A DNA stretch of 64,000 nt from Phoma sp. XZ068 (Eukaryota; Ascomycota; Dothideomycetes; Pleosporales; Didymellaceae). Where the stretch lies: contig RBKR01000005.1 of the NCBI GenBank assembly GCA_004835665.1, positions 1,364,001 through 1,428,000 of the forward strand. Direction: 5' to 3'. Under the pieces are notes generated by a model. It was not told where the DNA came from and made no database searches. It saw nothing but the letters and a program-made list of their open reading frames with translations. This document shows, one piece after another, positions 23,005 through 34,994 of the stretch (the stretch's first letter is position 1; every line of letters begins with the position of its first letter). A program made the translations under genes and the position numbers.

Positions 23005-25598
23005 GATGAGTTGTGTTGTGTTGGGTGTGAGTGGAGGTGTTGGATATGAAGTGCGCGAGGTCCCTTTTTCTTGTTGTTGTTGAAAGACTAGATAAATCGA
23101 AATTCATTCTTACTTTTGATTTGAAGGCTTGAATGCTGCATTTGAAGATTCTTTATCTACAATACCTCATTTAGGTAGAAACCAGAGGCAGGTTAAAACA
23201 AAGCTTTCTACCGACCTCATCGCTTGATTGATCTTTGAATATCATACTGTTCTTAAAAAAAAAACCCTTGTCACGATGCCTATAGATATTGTGTATGCTT
23301 TGTGCAAACAAAAATGGTGTACGCAGACGGTTTATATGCTTGAGTGCTCAAGTGTCGCGGTGGGGAGGCTTGCAGCAGTCCTGTTCTTCTCCTGGCCTCC
23401 TGAAAGTTTGATTTGCATGAAATCAAGCTTCACATCTGACAAAACACCGGATCCGGCTTCATAGGCATTTTTTTTTGAAATGGGAAACCTGCTGGGATAC
23501 GTCCTATGTTTCTCTTCTATCGAATTAAGAAGTAGAAGCGAAAGCTGTGGTCTGACTCGTTTGAATATCATAACTGATGCAAAGCCTACCACGCGGCGGT
23601 GTAAATTCTTCTCTCCCAATCTTACGACTCTCCCTAGCTGGGCAGTGTCTCTCATGTCCGTTTGTTTTATTCCTCCTCAACATAGAGGAAAATGCCTCTC
23701 CTTCATGTCGAACCGCATTCTCCGGTGCTGCTGGACAAGTATGCATCGAATCGTAAGTCAACGAGGCTTCTATTAGAGCAGTATAAGTATTCAATGCTAA
23801 TCTGCACCCGCTAATAAATGGTTAGACTATAAAAGTTGGTACTGATGCTCTCAGGGAATGAATTACACTTTGGCGACAAACTCGAGGTGACATGGTCGGC
23901 AAAGTAGAGGGGGTGCAAGTAGACTCCCATTGAGGAGTTCACACACACAGCCATCGAGCAAGGACAATCATGTTCGTAACTTGAAAGTGCTTTGCCAAAC
24001 AGATTACATAATTCGACGATACAATGAGACTTGACGTGTGATGTTGTTTGACGGCCGCGCAAATATTCATTCGAAGTATTCGCTATCACCATCATCGACA
24101 TCTAGGAGGCCGTGCCTTCATCGGGAATTGAATGGGGTACCGAAGCGCCTTAGCACTCGTGTTCGGCTACAGACTTTCCAGAAATAATTAGAGGCTCTGC
24201 TTAGGGTACCAAGAGGTGAAGACAAGGTTTGCCGTATACGCGATTGCACTCTTTCAAGAAGAATTGAATACGAAAGGGGCAGGAGGACTGCCTGGTGTGG
24301 CAAGCGGAGAGGCGATGGGTGGGGAGCCTCGCTTCCTGCGGCACCAGCCCTTGACTCTGTAGTTTATCGAGCTAGGCGGGTGAGTTGTTGTTGCCGAGAC
24401 GCGCTATTAATACGAAGATACAAAGGCAGGGCACCTAATTTTGCAAGTGATGGATAACGTTGCAACGCATGTAAGACTGAGGTTGAAGACTGCCGAGATG
24501 CTGGTATTGCCGTGACACTTACCCAACAAATGAGATCTCTACAAGGTTGGCTAATGTGACATGCGAATTATGAATGTTTAAAGGCAGTGTGCAGCGGAGC
24601 CAGCGACGGGGATGTGATAAATACTAGTCTGTAATGGACATAAAGTTCCTTTAGCGCCCGGCGGGCCGTGTCAGATCTTCACGCGTCGGACGCAACACCG
24701 CACGACATCGATAAATCCATGAAGTCTACACCAGTCCAGAAGATGCTGAACTCTCGCTTACTAAATCTTATACCACAATTAATGGGCTTTCGAGTTGCCC
24801 ACTCTATGCGATGGTGCAACGAAGCGGAAATGCTGTTGCGTGTACATGCACTTATCATTGCTAGAGTTGGATCATGAATCAGGATGTAAAGTCATTGGTT
24901 CTTGCTTCTATTCCTGATCCTCAGCAAGGATGCTCGGTAGATTGACTACGAGGAGCCGAAAATAGATCTGTCAAGTCGCAGGTGCCGGCAGAACTCATAA
25001 TTCCCCAAGTCGACCTTGCCAATACGCGTCGGTGTGCCGCAATTGAGAACGCCGCCGTCAAAGATCCTTTGCGCACTCGAATCAATAAAACCCATAAGCT
25101 TTGCATTGCTAGTTCCGGACCTGAACTGAGGTGACCTCTCATAGGCTCCGAAGTATCTCTACGGGGCATCTTAGGCTTCAATTATAGACTTTGGTACATT
25201 ATGACACACCGGTCATCGATTAATACCAAGACCAAAACGAGCCCAAGGTTCGCCTCCAACGTCGTATGCTCGCTCGGCCGAGTTCATAGTGTCACTGTTT
25301 TCTATACTCAGACTAGTATCTCGCATATCAAGCAATGGTCGTGGTAGGATACGATGTGAGATAGCGAGTACCGCGCTCCACATGTATCAGGCTCGTCTCC
25401 GTAGCGCGGACTGTGCCATACGATGGTTGCCGCCGATATAAGTATATGGCGACCTCCACATACATCCGACCAGCATCACCCACCGTCATTTTGAAGATAT
25501 ACTTTCGTTTTTCGTCATTCGCTTCTGCACTTTCGCGCTCCTTATGAACTGAGATAGCATTATTTTCCATCGTTGCCCTTCGCTTAACAGCAATCGAT
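23005..25598. other. 2.6 kb intergenic, no gene seen
   Basis: This stretch lies between PAN2 and the laccase gene. It has A/T homopolymer runs near 23254 and 23468 and only short open frames. It marks the change from the housekeeping block to the secreted-protein block. Confidence 0.5.
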
Positions 25599-28500
25599 AT
25601 GAGGTCTTTCACCCAAGCCCTGACTTGGGTGCTTGCCGGGTCAGCCTTAATCACTGCCCAGGTAGCTCCCGTTAGAGAGCTTGATGTCAGCCATGATGGG
25701 ACATGTGGCAACGGTGTGACTTGTTTAGGCTCGGCATTTGGTGGTTGTTGTAGTGCTTCTGGCCAGTGTGGCTCGTAAGTTCATCTCTATTGCTAACGCT
25801 ACACAATGCTGATACGTAGAGTCTAGCACGTCCGACTATTGTGGCAGCGGCTGCCAAATTAACTTCGGGCACTGCCAGGACACAGTGGGTAAACCCTCAC
25901 CTGATGGCACATGCGGCGGCCGTATAGGGTACACTTGCAAAGACTCCAAGTTTGCAGGTGGCTCTTGCTGCAGTCAGTATGAGTACTGCGGTTCCGGCCC
26001 AGACTTCTGCGGAGACGGATGTCTGTCTGGTTTCGGTGATTGCGACGCAGTAACGGGCAACTCCACAATGACACCGTTGTCATCGGTTGCCTCTTCTTCG
26101 ACCCTCAATTCCGAATCAGCATCTATCACACCCTCAATCTTGGCCTCGATACTAGCTGAGGCTACAAACGCGACCACCACGGCCACCGACGCAGTCAAGC
26201 TTAGCGCGCGTCAAGCCTCCGCCGGATTGCCTTGCCCGAGTGCAAATGGCACGATCTACACTGCCGCAAACGGAGCACAGTATGAAGTTGAATGCGGCGT
26301 TGACCACTTTAGCAACGACATTTGGTGGCCTGGAAATGGCTTTATCACAGATTCGCTGCAAAAGTGCCTAGATGAGTGCGCTCGTTGGCCGAACTGCAAG
26401 TCTGTATCTTGGATCAACCAGTATAGGCCTGGTGGACCTTGCTATATCAAGGATGCAATCACGCAGCCACCTATGTATGCTGGCCATGTAAGTGGCGCAA
26501 AGTTGGTCCAATCATGCGTTGAAGGCTGTCCAACCGCGACACCAGACCTGGACCTTCCTCCCTATGCGACGCCTTCTTCTACAATCGTTACGATCGTTTC
26601 GAGTAGCTCACAAGGTAGTGTGCCTGTGTCCTTGAGTAGCTCTACAGCATTCTCGAGTGCATCAACAAGTGCATCTTTGAGTGATTCCGTTATCACGACT
26701 GGTACTGTTTCATTTTCCTTCACACAGACAATCACGCCAACGACTATCGCGAGCTCCGCCAACCCTTCTGCATCCTCCAAGGCATCCGCCTCAGCATCGG
26801 CGACCGCTTGTGCTCAATCCTTCTCGAAGCGCGCTTCTGAAACTTCTGCTGTGTTTAAGCGCGAGACTATCGACGAGAACTGCGTGCCTTGTGAGGGTCA
26901 AGGCGGTTCGCTGCCCTACTGTGGTGCCGATGCCACCACTGACAACTACAAGTTTACCCCTAAGACTTGCCGAACCGTACACTACAACCTCGATATCACC
27001 AACACTACAATTGCCCCTGATGGTATCGAGCGTATCGCTCTTACGATCAATGGCCAACTGCCTGGACCTGTGATCGAAGCCAACTGGGGAGACACAGTTA
27101 TCATCACCGTTAACAACAAACTGCAAGATAACGGCACTAGCATTCACTTCCACGGTATCCGCCAACTCAACAATTCTGAATACGATGGCGTCCCAGCGAT
27201 CACGCAGTGTCCCATCGCGCCAGGCGACTCATTCACCTATAAGTGGACTGCGACAAACTACGGGACTTCTTGGTACCACTCTCACTACGCCATTCAAGCC
27301 TGGGAGGGTGTCGTTGGTACCATGGTCATTCATGGGCCTACTTCCAAGTCATGGGACGTAGACGCCGGTACTATCTTCTTGCAGGACTGGTCTCGCAAGA
27401 CGGTCGACTCGATGTACGATGACGCGCAAGATGCCGTCACTGGCGGCCCAAGGACTATGGACAACGGTCTGATAAACGGCAAGAATACTTGGGGTGTTCA
27501 GGGCACACGCAACCAAACTGGTGAACGCTTCGAACTTCCTGTTCAGTTCGAGCCGGGCAAGACTTACTTACTTCGCCTTATCAATGGCGCGATTCAAAGT
27601 ACCTACAAATTCTACATCGACGGCCACGAACTTGAAGTTATCAACATGGACTTTACTAATATCGTTCCGTATAAGACGAATATCGTCAACATTCAGATCG
27701 GTCAACGATACATGGTCCTCGTCAAGGCCAGTCAGCCAGCAGGCAACTACTGGATGCGCGCAGACAACCAGGCAGCATGTTCCAGGACCACTCAAGGCCT
27801 CGATATAAAGGGCGTTGTGCGGTATGCAGGAGCTGAGAACGCAACTGCAGCCCCAACAACGACGGCGTACAACTACACCACCGAATGTGTCGACGAACCT
27901 CTTGCGTCCCTTGTTCCGATGGCGAAGTTGAACGCTTTCCCATCTGACCAGCGCTTCACAAAAGATGTGGCGGTTCGTCCAAACAGCGAGAATTTGTTCA
28001 AATGGTACCTTTCTGGTACAACCTTCTACTCGAAGTATGAGGATCCAACTCTCGTTCGAGTCATTGCCAACGACACTGCCCCGACCTACAGTGGAAACTT
28101 AATTTTGGACCTGCCTGACATGGAAAAGTGGGTCTATATCATTGTTCAGTCTGCGATTCCTCTCAACCACCCGATCCATCTTCACGGCCACGACTTCCTC
28201 ATCTTGGGTGCAGGCCCGGGCACTTACACTAATCAAGAGCTTAACATGTTCAATCCGCCGCGTCGTGGTAAGTATTGCTCCCCCCAATGTCATTATACTC
28301 AGCTAACTCGTAAGATACTGCAAACATGCCCGCTGCTGGGTGGCTGGTGATTGCCTTTGAGACTGACAATCCTGGTGCATGGCTAATGCACTGCCATATC
28401 GGCTGGTGAGTACTTTGATTGTCACTTTATGAATACCCAAGCTAATCCAGGTCAAACTAGGCACACTTCTATGGGCTTTGCCTTGCAAATTCTTGAAGGA

Positions 28501-28614
28501 CAAAGCATGATCAAGGATACAATAAAGGACGAATGCGCACTCTATGGAACTTGCGCAAACTGGAACAAATGGGTCGCCGAGAGGGGATTCAAGCAGCATG
28601 ACTCCGGTGTATGA
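25599..28614 (+). CDS. chitin-binding laccase: two CBM18, PAN-like module, multicopper oxidase
   Basis: Four exons (25599-25774, 25827-28267, 28315-28405, 28461-28614) encode 953 residues. The first exon gives a signal peptide (MRSFTQALTWVLAGSALITA). Two hevein-type CBM18 modules follow at about 33-76 and 84-132; the first intron splits the first module, and only the acceptor before CACG at 25827 avoids a stop and restores CGSTSDYCGSGC. A PAN/apple-like module at about 194-294 has the pattern ECGVDHF, KCLDECARWPNCKSVSW, PCYIKD. A Ser/Thr-rich linker (about 295-388) leads to the oxidase. All four copper motifs are present: HFHG, WYHSHY, HPIHLHGHDF, and HCHIGWH rebuilt across the last intron. 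Laccases oxidise phenols with reduction of oxygen to water. The binding modules suggest anchoring to chitin, its own wall or another fungus. Substrate is unknown; a pigment or lignin role is possible. Confidence 0.93.
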
Positions 28615-29348
28615 AGTCTGCGTATAGTCTTGAAAGTGAATTCTCTTGTACATACTGTATTTTCATATTTTCATTGTCCATATACCGTATCTTAACCGCA
28701 CCACTTCGGTATTAAACTTAACCGACAGCCACCCTTTCACCAAGCTTTCGCGCACCCCGCAGTACCAAGCCTCCGGCCTCAGATCGTCGATATTTCTCCG
28801 CTGTCAGTAAATGCCCGGTGACATGATTTGGGACGGGAAAGACACCATGTACGTGTCCTTGGAGGAACATGCCGAGACTTCGCGTTCGCTAAATTTCCAC
28901 CACTAATCCGGGGGTGCTCCTACCTTGATTCAAAGAATGGACACGATCGACGGAGTTCCGCATACCCTTTAGTACTGGAATGGCTAGTACGTTTGTAGTA
29001 TATCATGGGTGGTAATATGCCGCCTCTTCGGTTTCGTGTTCTCGCTTTGCTGGTTTAGATAAAAAATAAGAGAGTGTGGACCACGAATGTCAACGATGAC
29101 TTTAGGAGGCAGCCAAGTCTTTCTGACAGCGAGATTCAATCTACGCAGATTGCTGAAGAGTCGGCGTGTTGAGCGAAAGCAAAGTATCTCCTCCAATTGC
29201 GCCATTACTCGACGTTGCTTTCGGCGCTTCTAGCGAACGACAGTATGAGGTGGTGGCTCGTGTATATATGTGAAGTGAGATGAGCGCATAGGACCCAGCC
29301 AGCAAAAGGTCCTTCACTCGCTCCAACACGCAGCAGTTCCTTCTCATC
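28615..29348. other. intergenic, pectate lyase promoter
   Basis: This stretch holds the laccase 3' end and the promoter of the pectate lyase gene. No coding feature is seen. Confidence 0.5.
29263..29269 (+). promoter_or_regulatory. TATA box of pectate lyase gene
   Basis: TATATAT lies about 80 bp upstream of the ATG at 29349, a suitable distance for a fungal core promoter. It is an inference from position and sequence only. Confidence 0.4.
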
Positions 29349-30204
29349 ATGTTGTCACTCAGCAAGCTCGCCGGTGTCGCCGCGCTCTTCCTGCCTGCAG
29401 TGCTTGCCTGCAACGGTTACACTGGTGGCCTGCCCAAAGCTACCTCGACCAAAACAAATAGCAAGGTGATCACCGTCGCCGCCGGCCAGACTTTCGACTG
29501 TGGCTGGGCAAAGTACGACCGTGGCAGCGGAGCTTGCAACGATCAGGCGGAGGGCGGTGATGCTGATGCCGTCTTCCTGTTGAAGAAGGGCGCGACCCTC
29601 AAGAATTGCATCATAGGCAAGAACCAAGCTGAAGGTGTCCACTGCGATGGTCCTTGCACGCTTGAGTTCGTCTGGTTTGAGGATGGTAAGTGATCGACGA
29701 TGGATTCCGTATTCGCTTTTCTGACAACTCCATAGTTTGTGAAGATGCTATAACCGTCAAGAACGATGCCTCTGGCGACCAATCCTGGATCATCGGCGGT
29801 GGTGCATACAAGGCAGGCGATAAGGTCGTCCAACACAACGGTTGCGGTACCGTTAACATCATCGTATGTCTACCTACTCTTTTCTGTCTCCTATTTTTGT
29901 GCATCCCACTCTTGTCATTGCTGGTACCTGGACCTGATTGCTGAAATTACCTTAGAACTTCTACGTGAACGATTACGGCAAACTGTACCGGTCTTGCGGT
30001 AACTGCTCCAAGCAATGCAAGCGCAACGTCTACATTGAGGGTGTGACTGCTGTCAATGGTGGCGAACTTGCTGGTATAAACTCCAACTACAAGGACACCG
30101 CGACAATCAAGAATGCCTGCTACGACACCAAGACTCCTTGCCAGATGTACAATGGGTGTGCAGGAGGCTGCGAGCCCACAAAGAGTGGAACCTGCTCTGG
30201 CTAG
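29349..30204 (+). CDS. secreted pectate lyase, PL3 family
   Basis: Three exons (29349-29685, 29736-29863, 29956-30204; introns 50 and 92 bp) encode 237 residues. A signal peptide (MLSLSKLAGVAALFLPAVLA) is followed directly by a Cys-rich beta-helix domain, the size and shape of small PL3 enzymes. Diagnostic segments are GQTFDCGWAKYDRG, ADAVFLLKKGATLKNCIIG, EGVHCDGPCTLEFVWFEDVCEDA, GGGAYKAGDKVVQHNGCGTV, NFYVNDYGKLYRSCGNCSKQ and a Cys-rich C-terminus. PL3 enzymes cleave polygalacturonate by calcium-dependent beta-elimination at alkaline pH. No extra binding module is present. It lies between the laccase and an MFS transporter, all on the same strand, with spacings that do not imply a shared transcript. 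Confidence 0.95.
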
Positions 30205-30893
30205 TGATGCGGTGCTATACGTAAACTGAAACTGTTTTTTTAGAGAACAGGAACAAAGATCATTCCATAAGGTTGGTGGCATATTGGTGTTCGCGATGAA
30301 GTAAATGCGAAGTCTGAGTTGATAAGAATCAAGTGGAGCGTTTCGAAAGTCTGGGGCACTTGTGAAGCTCGTCACCACCTTTAATGCGCATAACTTTCCC
30401 TAGAACGCGCCATATTCCAAGAGTATTTTGACATTTGCTTGACCAAATTTCTGCGCTTTCATTCGATGCAATGACGATACTGCTGTCAGTTTCAGTCTAA
30501 TAAAGGCTAGTGCAATCTTCCCGTGCAGATCTGCAATCACGACATTCCACCCCACGATTTCGCGAACAACCAGAACCCGTACATTTTCACGAATGAACCT
30601 GCCTTATTAGAACTCTGCCGAGTAAAAACCGTCTTGTCGATAAGCATCAAGCCTCGCGTCGGAGGTGAACCTAAAATCAGCGCAATGACGGCCGTCGTAG
30701 CCTGCGGGTGCTTGTACCCACCTTGCTTCTTAGTACTTGGATGACGGCGTACATGGGTTGACTTGCAAAGTCCACGTTCTTGCATCATTTCTAAAACGCT
30801 GGGGTGGATTCGGCACCTATAATATGCCGCTGTCCTGGTACTGATTTCTCTCGATCCAACGTCTCGACACTTTTGATCGACACCTTGCCAGCC
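30205..30893. other. intergenic, MFS gene promoter
   Basis: This has no supported gene. A TATAATA motif at 30818-30824 lies about 70 bp upstream of the transporter start and may be its TATA element. Confidence 0.45.
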
Positions 30894-32538
30894 ATGTCGA
30901 CCGACGAGAAGCGCGTTGACGAGCAGAAAGGCACCGCACCTGGTGCATCAAACTCATCTGACTCGGACATTGAAGTGGTACCTGGCACCATCAACGAGAA
31001 GAGGTTGTTGCGCATCCTGGACTTGCGACTGCTACCTGCCGTGTCGATCCTGTACCTTCTTAGTTTCCTCGACAGGAGCAACGTCGCCAATGCTCGTATC
31101 GAGGGTCTAACCACTGATTTGCACATGACCGGCAATGAGTACCTTACGGGTCTGACGCTGTACTTCATCGGCTACGTTTTGTTCGAATTGCCATGTAACA
31201 TCATCCTAAAGAGGACTACACCCAAATTCTGGCTGCCGACTCTGACGGTAGCCTGGGGAATTGTCGCAACCCTTATGGGTGTGGTACAGAACAAGGCTGG
31301 CTTCTTTGTTGTGCGCTTCTTGTGAGTAGAGCTCGCGAGACAAAGCCCTTCACCGACTGATTGTTCCCAGCCTTGGCGTCACCGAGAGCGGGTTGTTCCC
31401 AGGCGTGGTATATTATTTGAGCATGTGGTATAAGCGCGAGGAGCGCCAATACCGCATTTCGCTTTTCTTCAGTTGCGCTTCTTTGGCTGGTGCTTTTGGT
31501 GGTATTCTAGCTTGGGGTATAAGCCACATGCGCGGAGTTGGAAACTATGCTGGCTGGAGATGGATTTTCATTCTGGTGCGACAGTCGTCTTCCCAAGCTC
31601 TTCATGTACCGTTAGGCTAACAAACTTGTAGGAGGGTCTGCTTACGATTGTAATCGCAATTGCCGCATACTGGTTCATCTCCAATTACCCGGATACTGTT
31701 TCCTGGCTGTCAAAGGAGGAACGCGCCTTCGTTCAGGCCAGGCTTAAAGCGGACAGCGATGCCACAAACAATGAGCAATTTCGCTGGAGCGATGTTGTAG
31801 ATGCTCTCAAAGATCCCAAGATCTGGCTCTATGGGGCCGGCTTCCACACCATGAGTCTGCCTTTGTACACACTATCTCTTTTCTTGGTAAGTGATTCGTG
31901 ACTGGCACTTGAGATCTCGTTCTGATCGCGTCTAGCCAACTATCATCCGTGACATGGGCTACACCTCTGCTCAATCTCAGCTGTTGACCATCCCTCCTTA
32001 CGCCATAGCTACAATCTTCACCATCTTCTGGGCCATATGGTCAGAGAAGACCAAGAAGCGTGGCCCCTTCATTACCGCCACATCTGCCTTCGCGGTCATT
32101 GGTTATATAATCCTCCTCGCAAACAAAAACCCCAAGGCGCGGCCTGGTGTTTCGTATCTGGGAACGTTCTTTGCAGCCATAGGGATCTACCCATCAGTTG
32201 CACTGGTACTCAGCTGGCCCGCCATCAACGTGTCTGGACAGACCAAGCGTGCGACTGCCAACGCCATGCAGATCTCCATTGGTAACCTTGGAGCTGTATT
32301 AGGCACTCAGCTGTATAGGCCAAACACGGCTCCTCGATATGTTCTTGGCCACAGTTTCGCGCTTGGCTACCTGGTGATGAACATAGTTGTGGTCAATCTG
32401 CTGTGGTGGAGGTTGAAACGGGAAAACAAGCAGAAGGAGCAGTTCATTGCCGAACACCCCGAAACGAACGGTTTCCACGACAGTGAAGAGGATTTGAAGC
32501 TTGGTGACCGTCATCCACGGTGGATTTTCCAAGCCTGA
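30894..32538 (+). CDS. MFS transporter, anion:cation symporter (allantoate permease-like) family
   Basis: Four exons (30894-31321, 31371-31575, 31632-31886, 31936-32538; introns 49, 56 and 49 bp) encode 496 residues. An acidic N-terminus of about 40 residues precedes twelve predicted membrane segments. Family segments are LLRILDLRLLPAVSILYLLSFLDRSNVANA in the first helix region, RFLLGVTESGLFPGVVYYLSMWYKREERQYR around helices 4-5, and NYAGWRWIFILEGLLTI at helix 6; exon joins restore the last two. The family carries small organic anions such as allantoate, nicotinate, pantothenate or sugar acids across the plasma membrane. The substrate cannot be read from sequence. Position beside a pectate lyase invites the guess of a pectin-derived acid, which is inference only. 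Confidence 0.92.
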
Positions 32539-33283
32539 GCTGGCAGCAAGGACTGTGGAATTCAAGCAGAGACATCACTGAAGTGAGCGTGATGGTCTCC
32601 CCGCGCGCGTTTTTGGTTCCAGCTCAAGTTCGAATTATCCCTTTGTCTGATTCTTCCAATAGCGACGGCATCGGCTGCTAGACGGGAGAGTTGCGCAAAT
32701 ATTGGGGTCGGTTATCGAATTCGGTCTATTGGATACTAGTGCTAGCAATGATCATCGATGCTGTGCAAAGAGTTAGTTTCACACTCACAGGCTTCTCGGG
32801 AACTCCTTAATGATATGATCAGTGATGTCAACCAGCGAAAACGTTCGTTGGCCGCGGAGCAGAGCATCTGCATTCCATCATGCACGTTGCTAACGAGCTT
32901 GCCGAGTCGGTATGGGTGCTGACAGTCGTTTTGAAGAGCCGCCGCAGTCCCCAGGTGGTGTATCGATCCCCGCGTCGAAGCCAAGAGTGGACTCCACCCA
33001 GCCAATTGCTGCAGATCGCGTTGTTACTCAGCCGCAGTCACGCGGTCAAAGCCAATCACTGGCTTAGGCCGATGGCGCCGTCAGGCGATGACAGGTTCTC
33101 GACCCCGCCTTTCAACGTGGACCCTTGACAGCCGAGCCTCTGCTGCGTCTTTCAAGATATTCCAAGAGCACTGCCTCATGTCCGATCTCAGCCGCTTTAA
33201 CACTTTACCTTGGTCTTCGTCACCACTTTGCATCCACTTACATTCGTCCGAGTGCGGCACACACTTCCCAAGTAGGTGCAATC
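32539..33283. other. intergenic, no gene seen
   Basis: This holds the MFS 3' end and the promoter of the repeat protein. The frame of the next gene is open back to 33125, but no ATG exists in it before 33284. Confidence 0.5.
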
Positions 33284-34807
33284 ATGGCATCATACTTCGA
33301 GCTGCCTGCACAATCGAATCTGCCGGAAACTGCCGATGAGCCTGAAAGAGGCATGACTCTGCTCTCACCTCAGGTCTCACGCATACTGGACGATTTACAG
33401 TTCGACGACAGGTCAAGCAGCAGTGAAGGTGACGAAGAAGAAGACTCTGTAAGCTCAGACAACGAAGGACCGTCCAGACCGCCAGACGAGGACATTAAAG
33501 TCGACGATTCGATTACCCAACAGTCACGGCAAGGCCCTTCAGATACGGCAAATTCTGTGCACGGTTCCATAATATTGACCAAATCAGCTCCCAAGGAGAC
33601 CAGGGACCATTCGGGACGATCCGCCGGAGTCAAGTCCTTGAAGAACCCAAGAAGCCATATGACACGCTTCCAATCTCTTCGCAGTACTCTCTTCCAGGCG
33701 CATATTCAAGACAGCATGGAGAAGTGCCACCAAGATGCGAAGGCCCGAGAAGAAGCCGCCACTACTTGGAAAGCACAACATGAAAAGAGGCAGGGCTACA
33801 GTCGACCGCACACCCCCGAAAAGAATCCGATTACAAAAGATGGGCTTGGTCATCGAATCGGCAAGAAACTGCGCCGTCTGAAGAGCAAAGAACCAGCGAC
33901 GATGGCCAACATCGAAGAGAATGTCGGCAACCTAACACGTCGTGAATCAACAGCCACCGATGACGAAAATGAGCCCCATGGAGACCCCTGGCAGCCCCGA
34001 CAAAGCTACGAATCAAGTATCAACCATTCTGACGTCGATGAGTTGGTGCGCTGGGTCAGCCGAAGAGATCCACCCAGTGATGGTGAACGACGACTGTCTA
34101 GCGTCAAGGCCCCGAAAAAGGAAGATAGTGGACATGAAAGTCTGGGCCATTCAGATATTGAAGAACTCGTACGGCACGCTAGTCGCAGGTCGATCTCGAC
34201 GGAGCCAGTGATGCCCATGCACACCGGATACAGTGAAGAGTCGACAGCATCGGACTCGGAGCTAAGCCAGGACGATGAAGGCCAAGATGAGGATAGTCTT
34301 AGCCGCTGGGTATCACGACGTGACGGCGCAAACGCAGGGCCTGTTCGTCACCTACGACCTGCCGAAATAAATGAACCGGACACCGGGCAGGACTCTGACG
34401 TGCCTGAGATTGGCCGATGGAGAACGCATCACGATGACACGAGCGGCGAATCTATTGCTGACGGCAGCGAAATTGCGAAACAAGATGACATCTCCGTTCT
34501 CGACGCTCAACGCGGAAGACCTAGAGCCCGCTCACCCAACTTCGAAGACAATGGCCATCTGGAGGAAGATGATGTCGATGAACTCGTGCGATGGGTGTCG
34601 AATAAAGACTCGAAACAAACCAGCAACCCAGATATCAAGGACGATGTGACACAACTGAAACAGCAGGAGATGGAGAAGACGCAGCAAATGGGAATGACTG
34701 TCGATGATAAGAGCCTTGCGCCTGAGGACCTTGAGGATCTGTTGGCTCATGTCAAAAGTCGCCACCTAGGCGCGTTGAACTCGAGCATCACTCCAGCTCA
34801 TGTCTGA
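33284..34807 (+). CDS. acidic, mostly disordered protein with six degenerate DVDELVRWVSRR-type motifs
   Basis: This is an intronless gene of 507 residues, with the start at the first ATG of the frame. Composition is dominated by Ser, Asp, Glu, Arg and Lys, with no membrane segment or signal peptide. A short conserved-looking N-terminal helix (LLSPQVSRILDDLQF, about 26-40) precedes an acidic serine cluster (42-59). A basic stretch lies at about 189-203 (GHRIGKKLRRLKSKE). From 249 onward a 14-residue motif recurs: 249-262 (SDVDELVRWVSRRD), 290-303 (SDIEELVRHASRRS), 336-347 (EDSLSRWVSRRD), 371-384 (SDVPEIGRWRTHHD), 429-442 (DDVDELVRWVSNKD) and a weaker 480-494. Each would form a short amphipathic helix with an acidic start and basic end. 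I do not recognise the family; binding motifs for a partner protein or membrane are possible. Confidence 0.75.
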   Translation: MASYFELPAQSNLPETADEPERGMTLLSPQVSRILDDLQFDDRSSSSEGDEEEDSVSSDNEGPSRPPDEDIKVDDSITQQSRQGPSDTANSVHGSIILTKSAPKETRDHSGRSAGVKSLKNPRSHMTRFQSLRSTLFQAHIQDSMEKCHQDAKAREEAATTWKAQHEKRQGYSRPHTPEKNPITKDGLGHRIGKKLRRLKSKEPATMANIEENVGNLTRRESTATDDENEPHGDPWQPRQSYESSINHSDVDELVRWVSRRDPPSDGERRLSSVKAPKKEDSGHESLGHSDIEELVRHASRRSISTEPVMPMHTGYSEESTASDSELSQDDEGQDEDSLSRWVSRRDGANAGPVRHLRPAEINEPDTGQDSDVPEIGRWRTHHDDTSGESIADGSEIAKQDDISVLDAQRGRPRARSPNFEDNGHLEEDDVDELVRWVSNKDSKQTSNPDIKDDVTQLKQQEMEKTQQMGMTVDDKSLAPEDLEDLLAHVKSRHLGALNSSITPAHV

Positions 34808-34994
34808 ACATGAGATTGACGATTTACGAGACGTCTGGCGACTTGGCAAGGTTATATGATGTATTGATAGGAAGACAGCAAGTCGCAATTCAGGAGCAAA
34901 TCCAGCGCCAACGAGGATTTTACTGTTTCAAATTTTGCGTAGCACCTTGTACTGGCCCTTGAAGCCTCACTATACCTTCCAATGACCGAATGAT

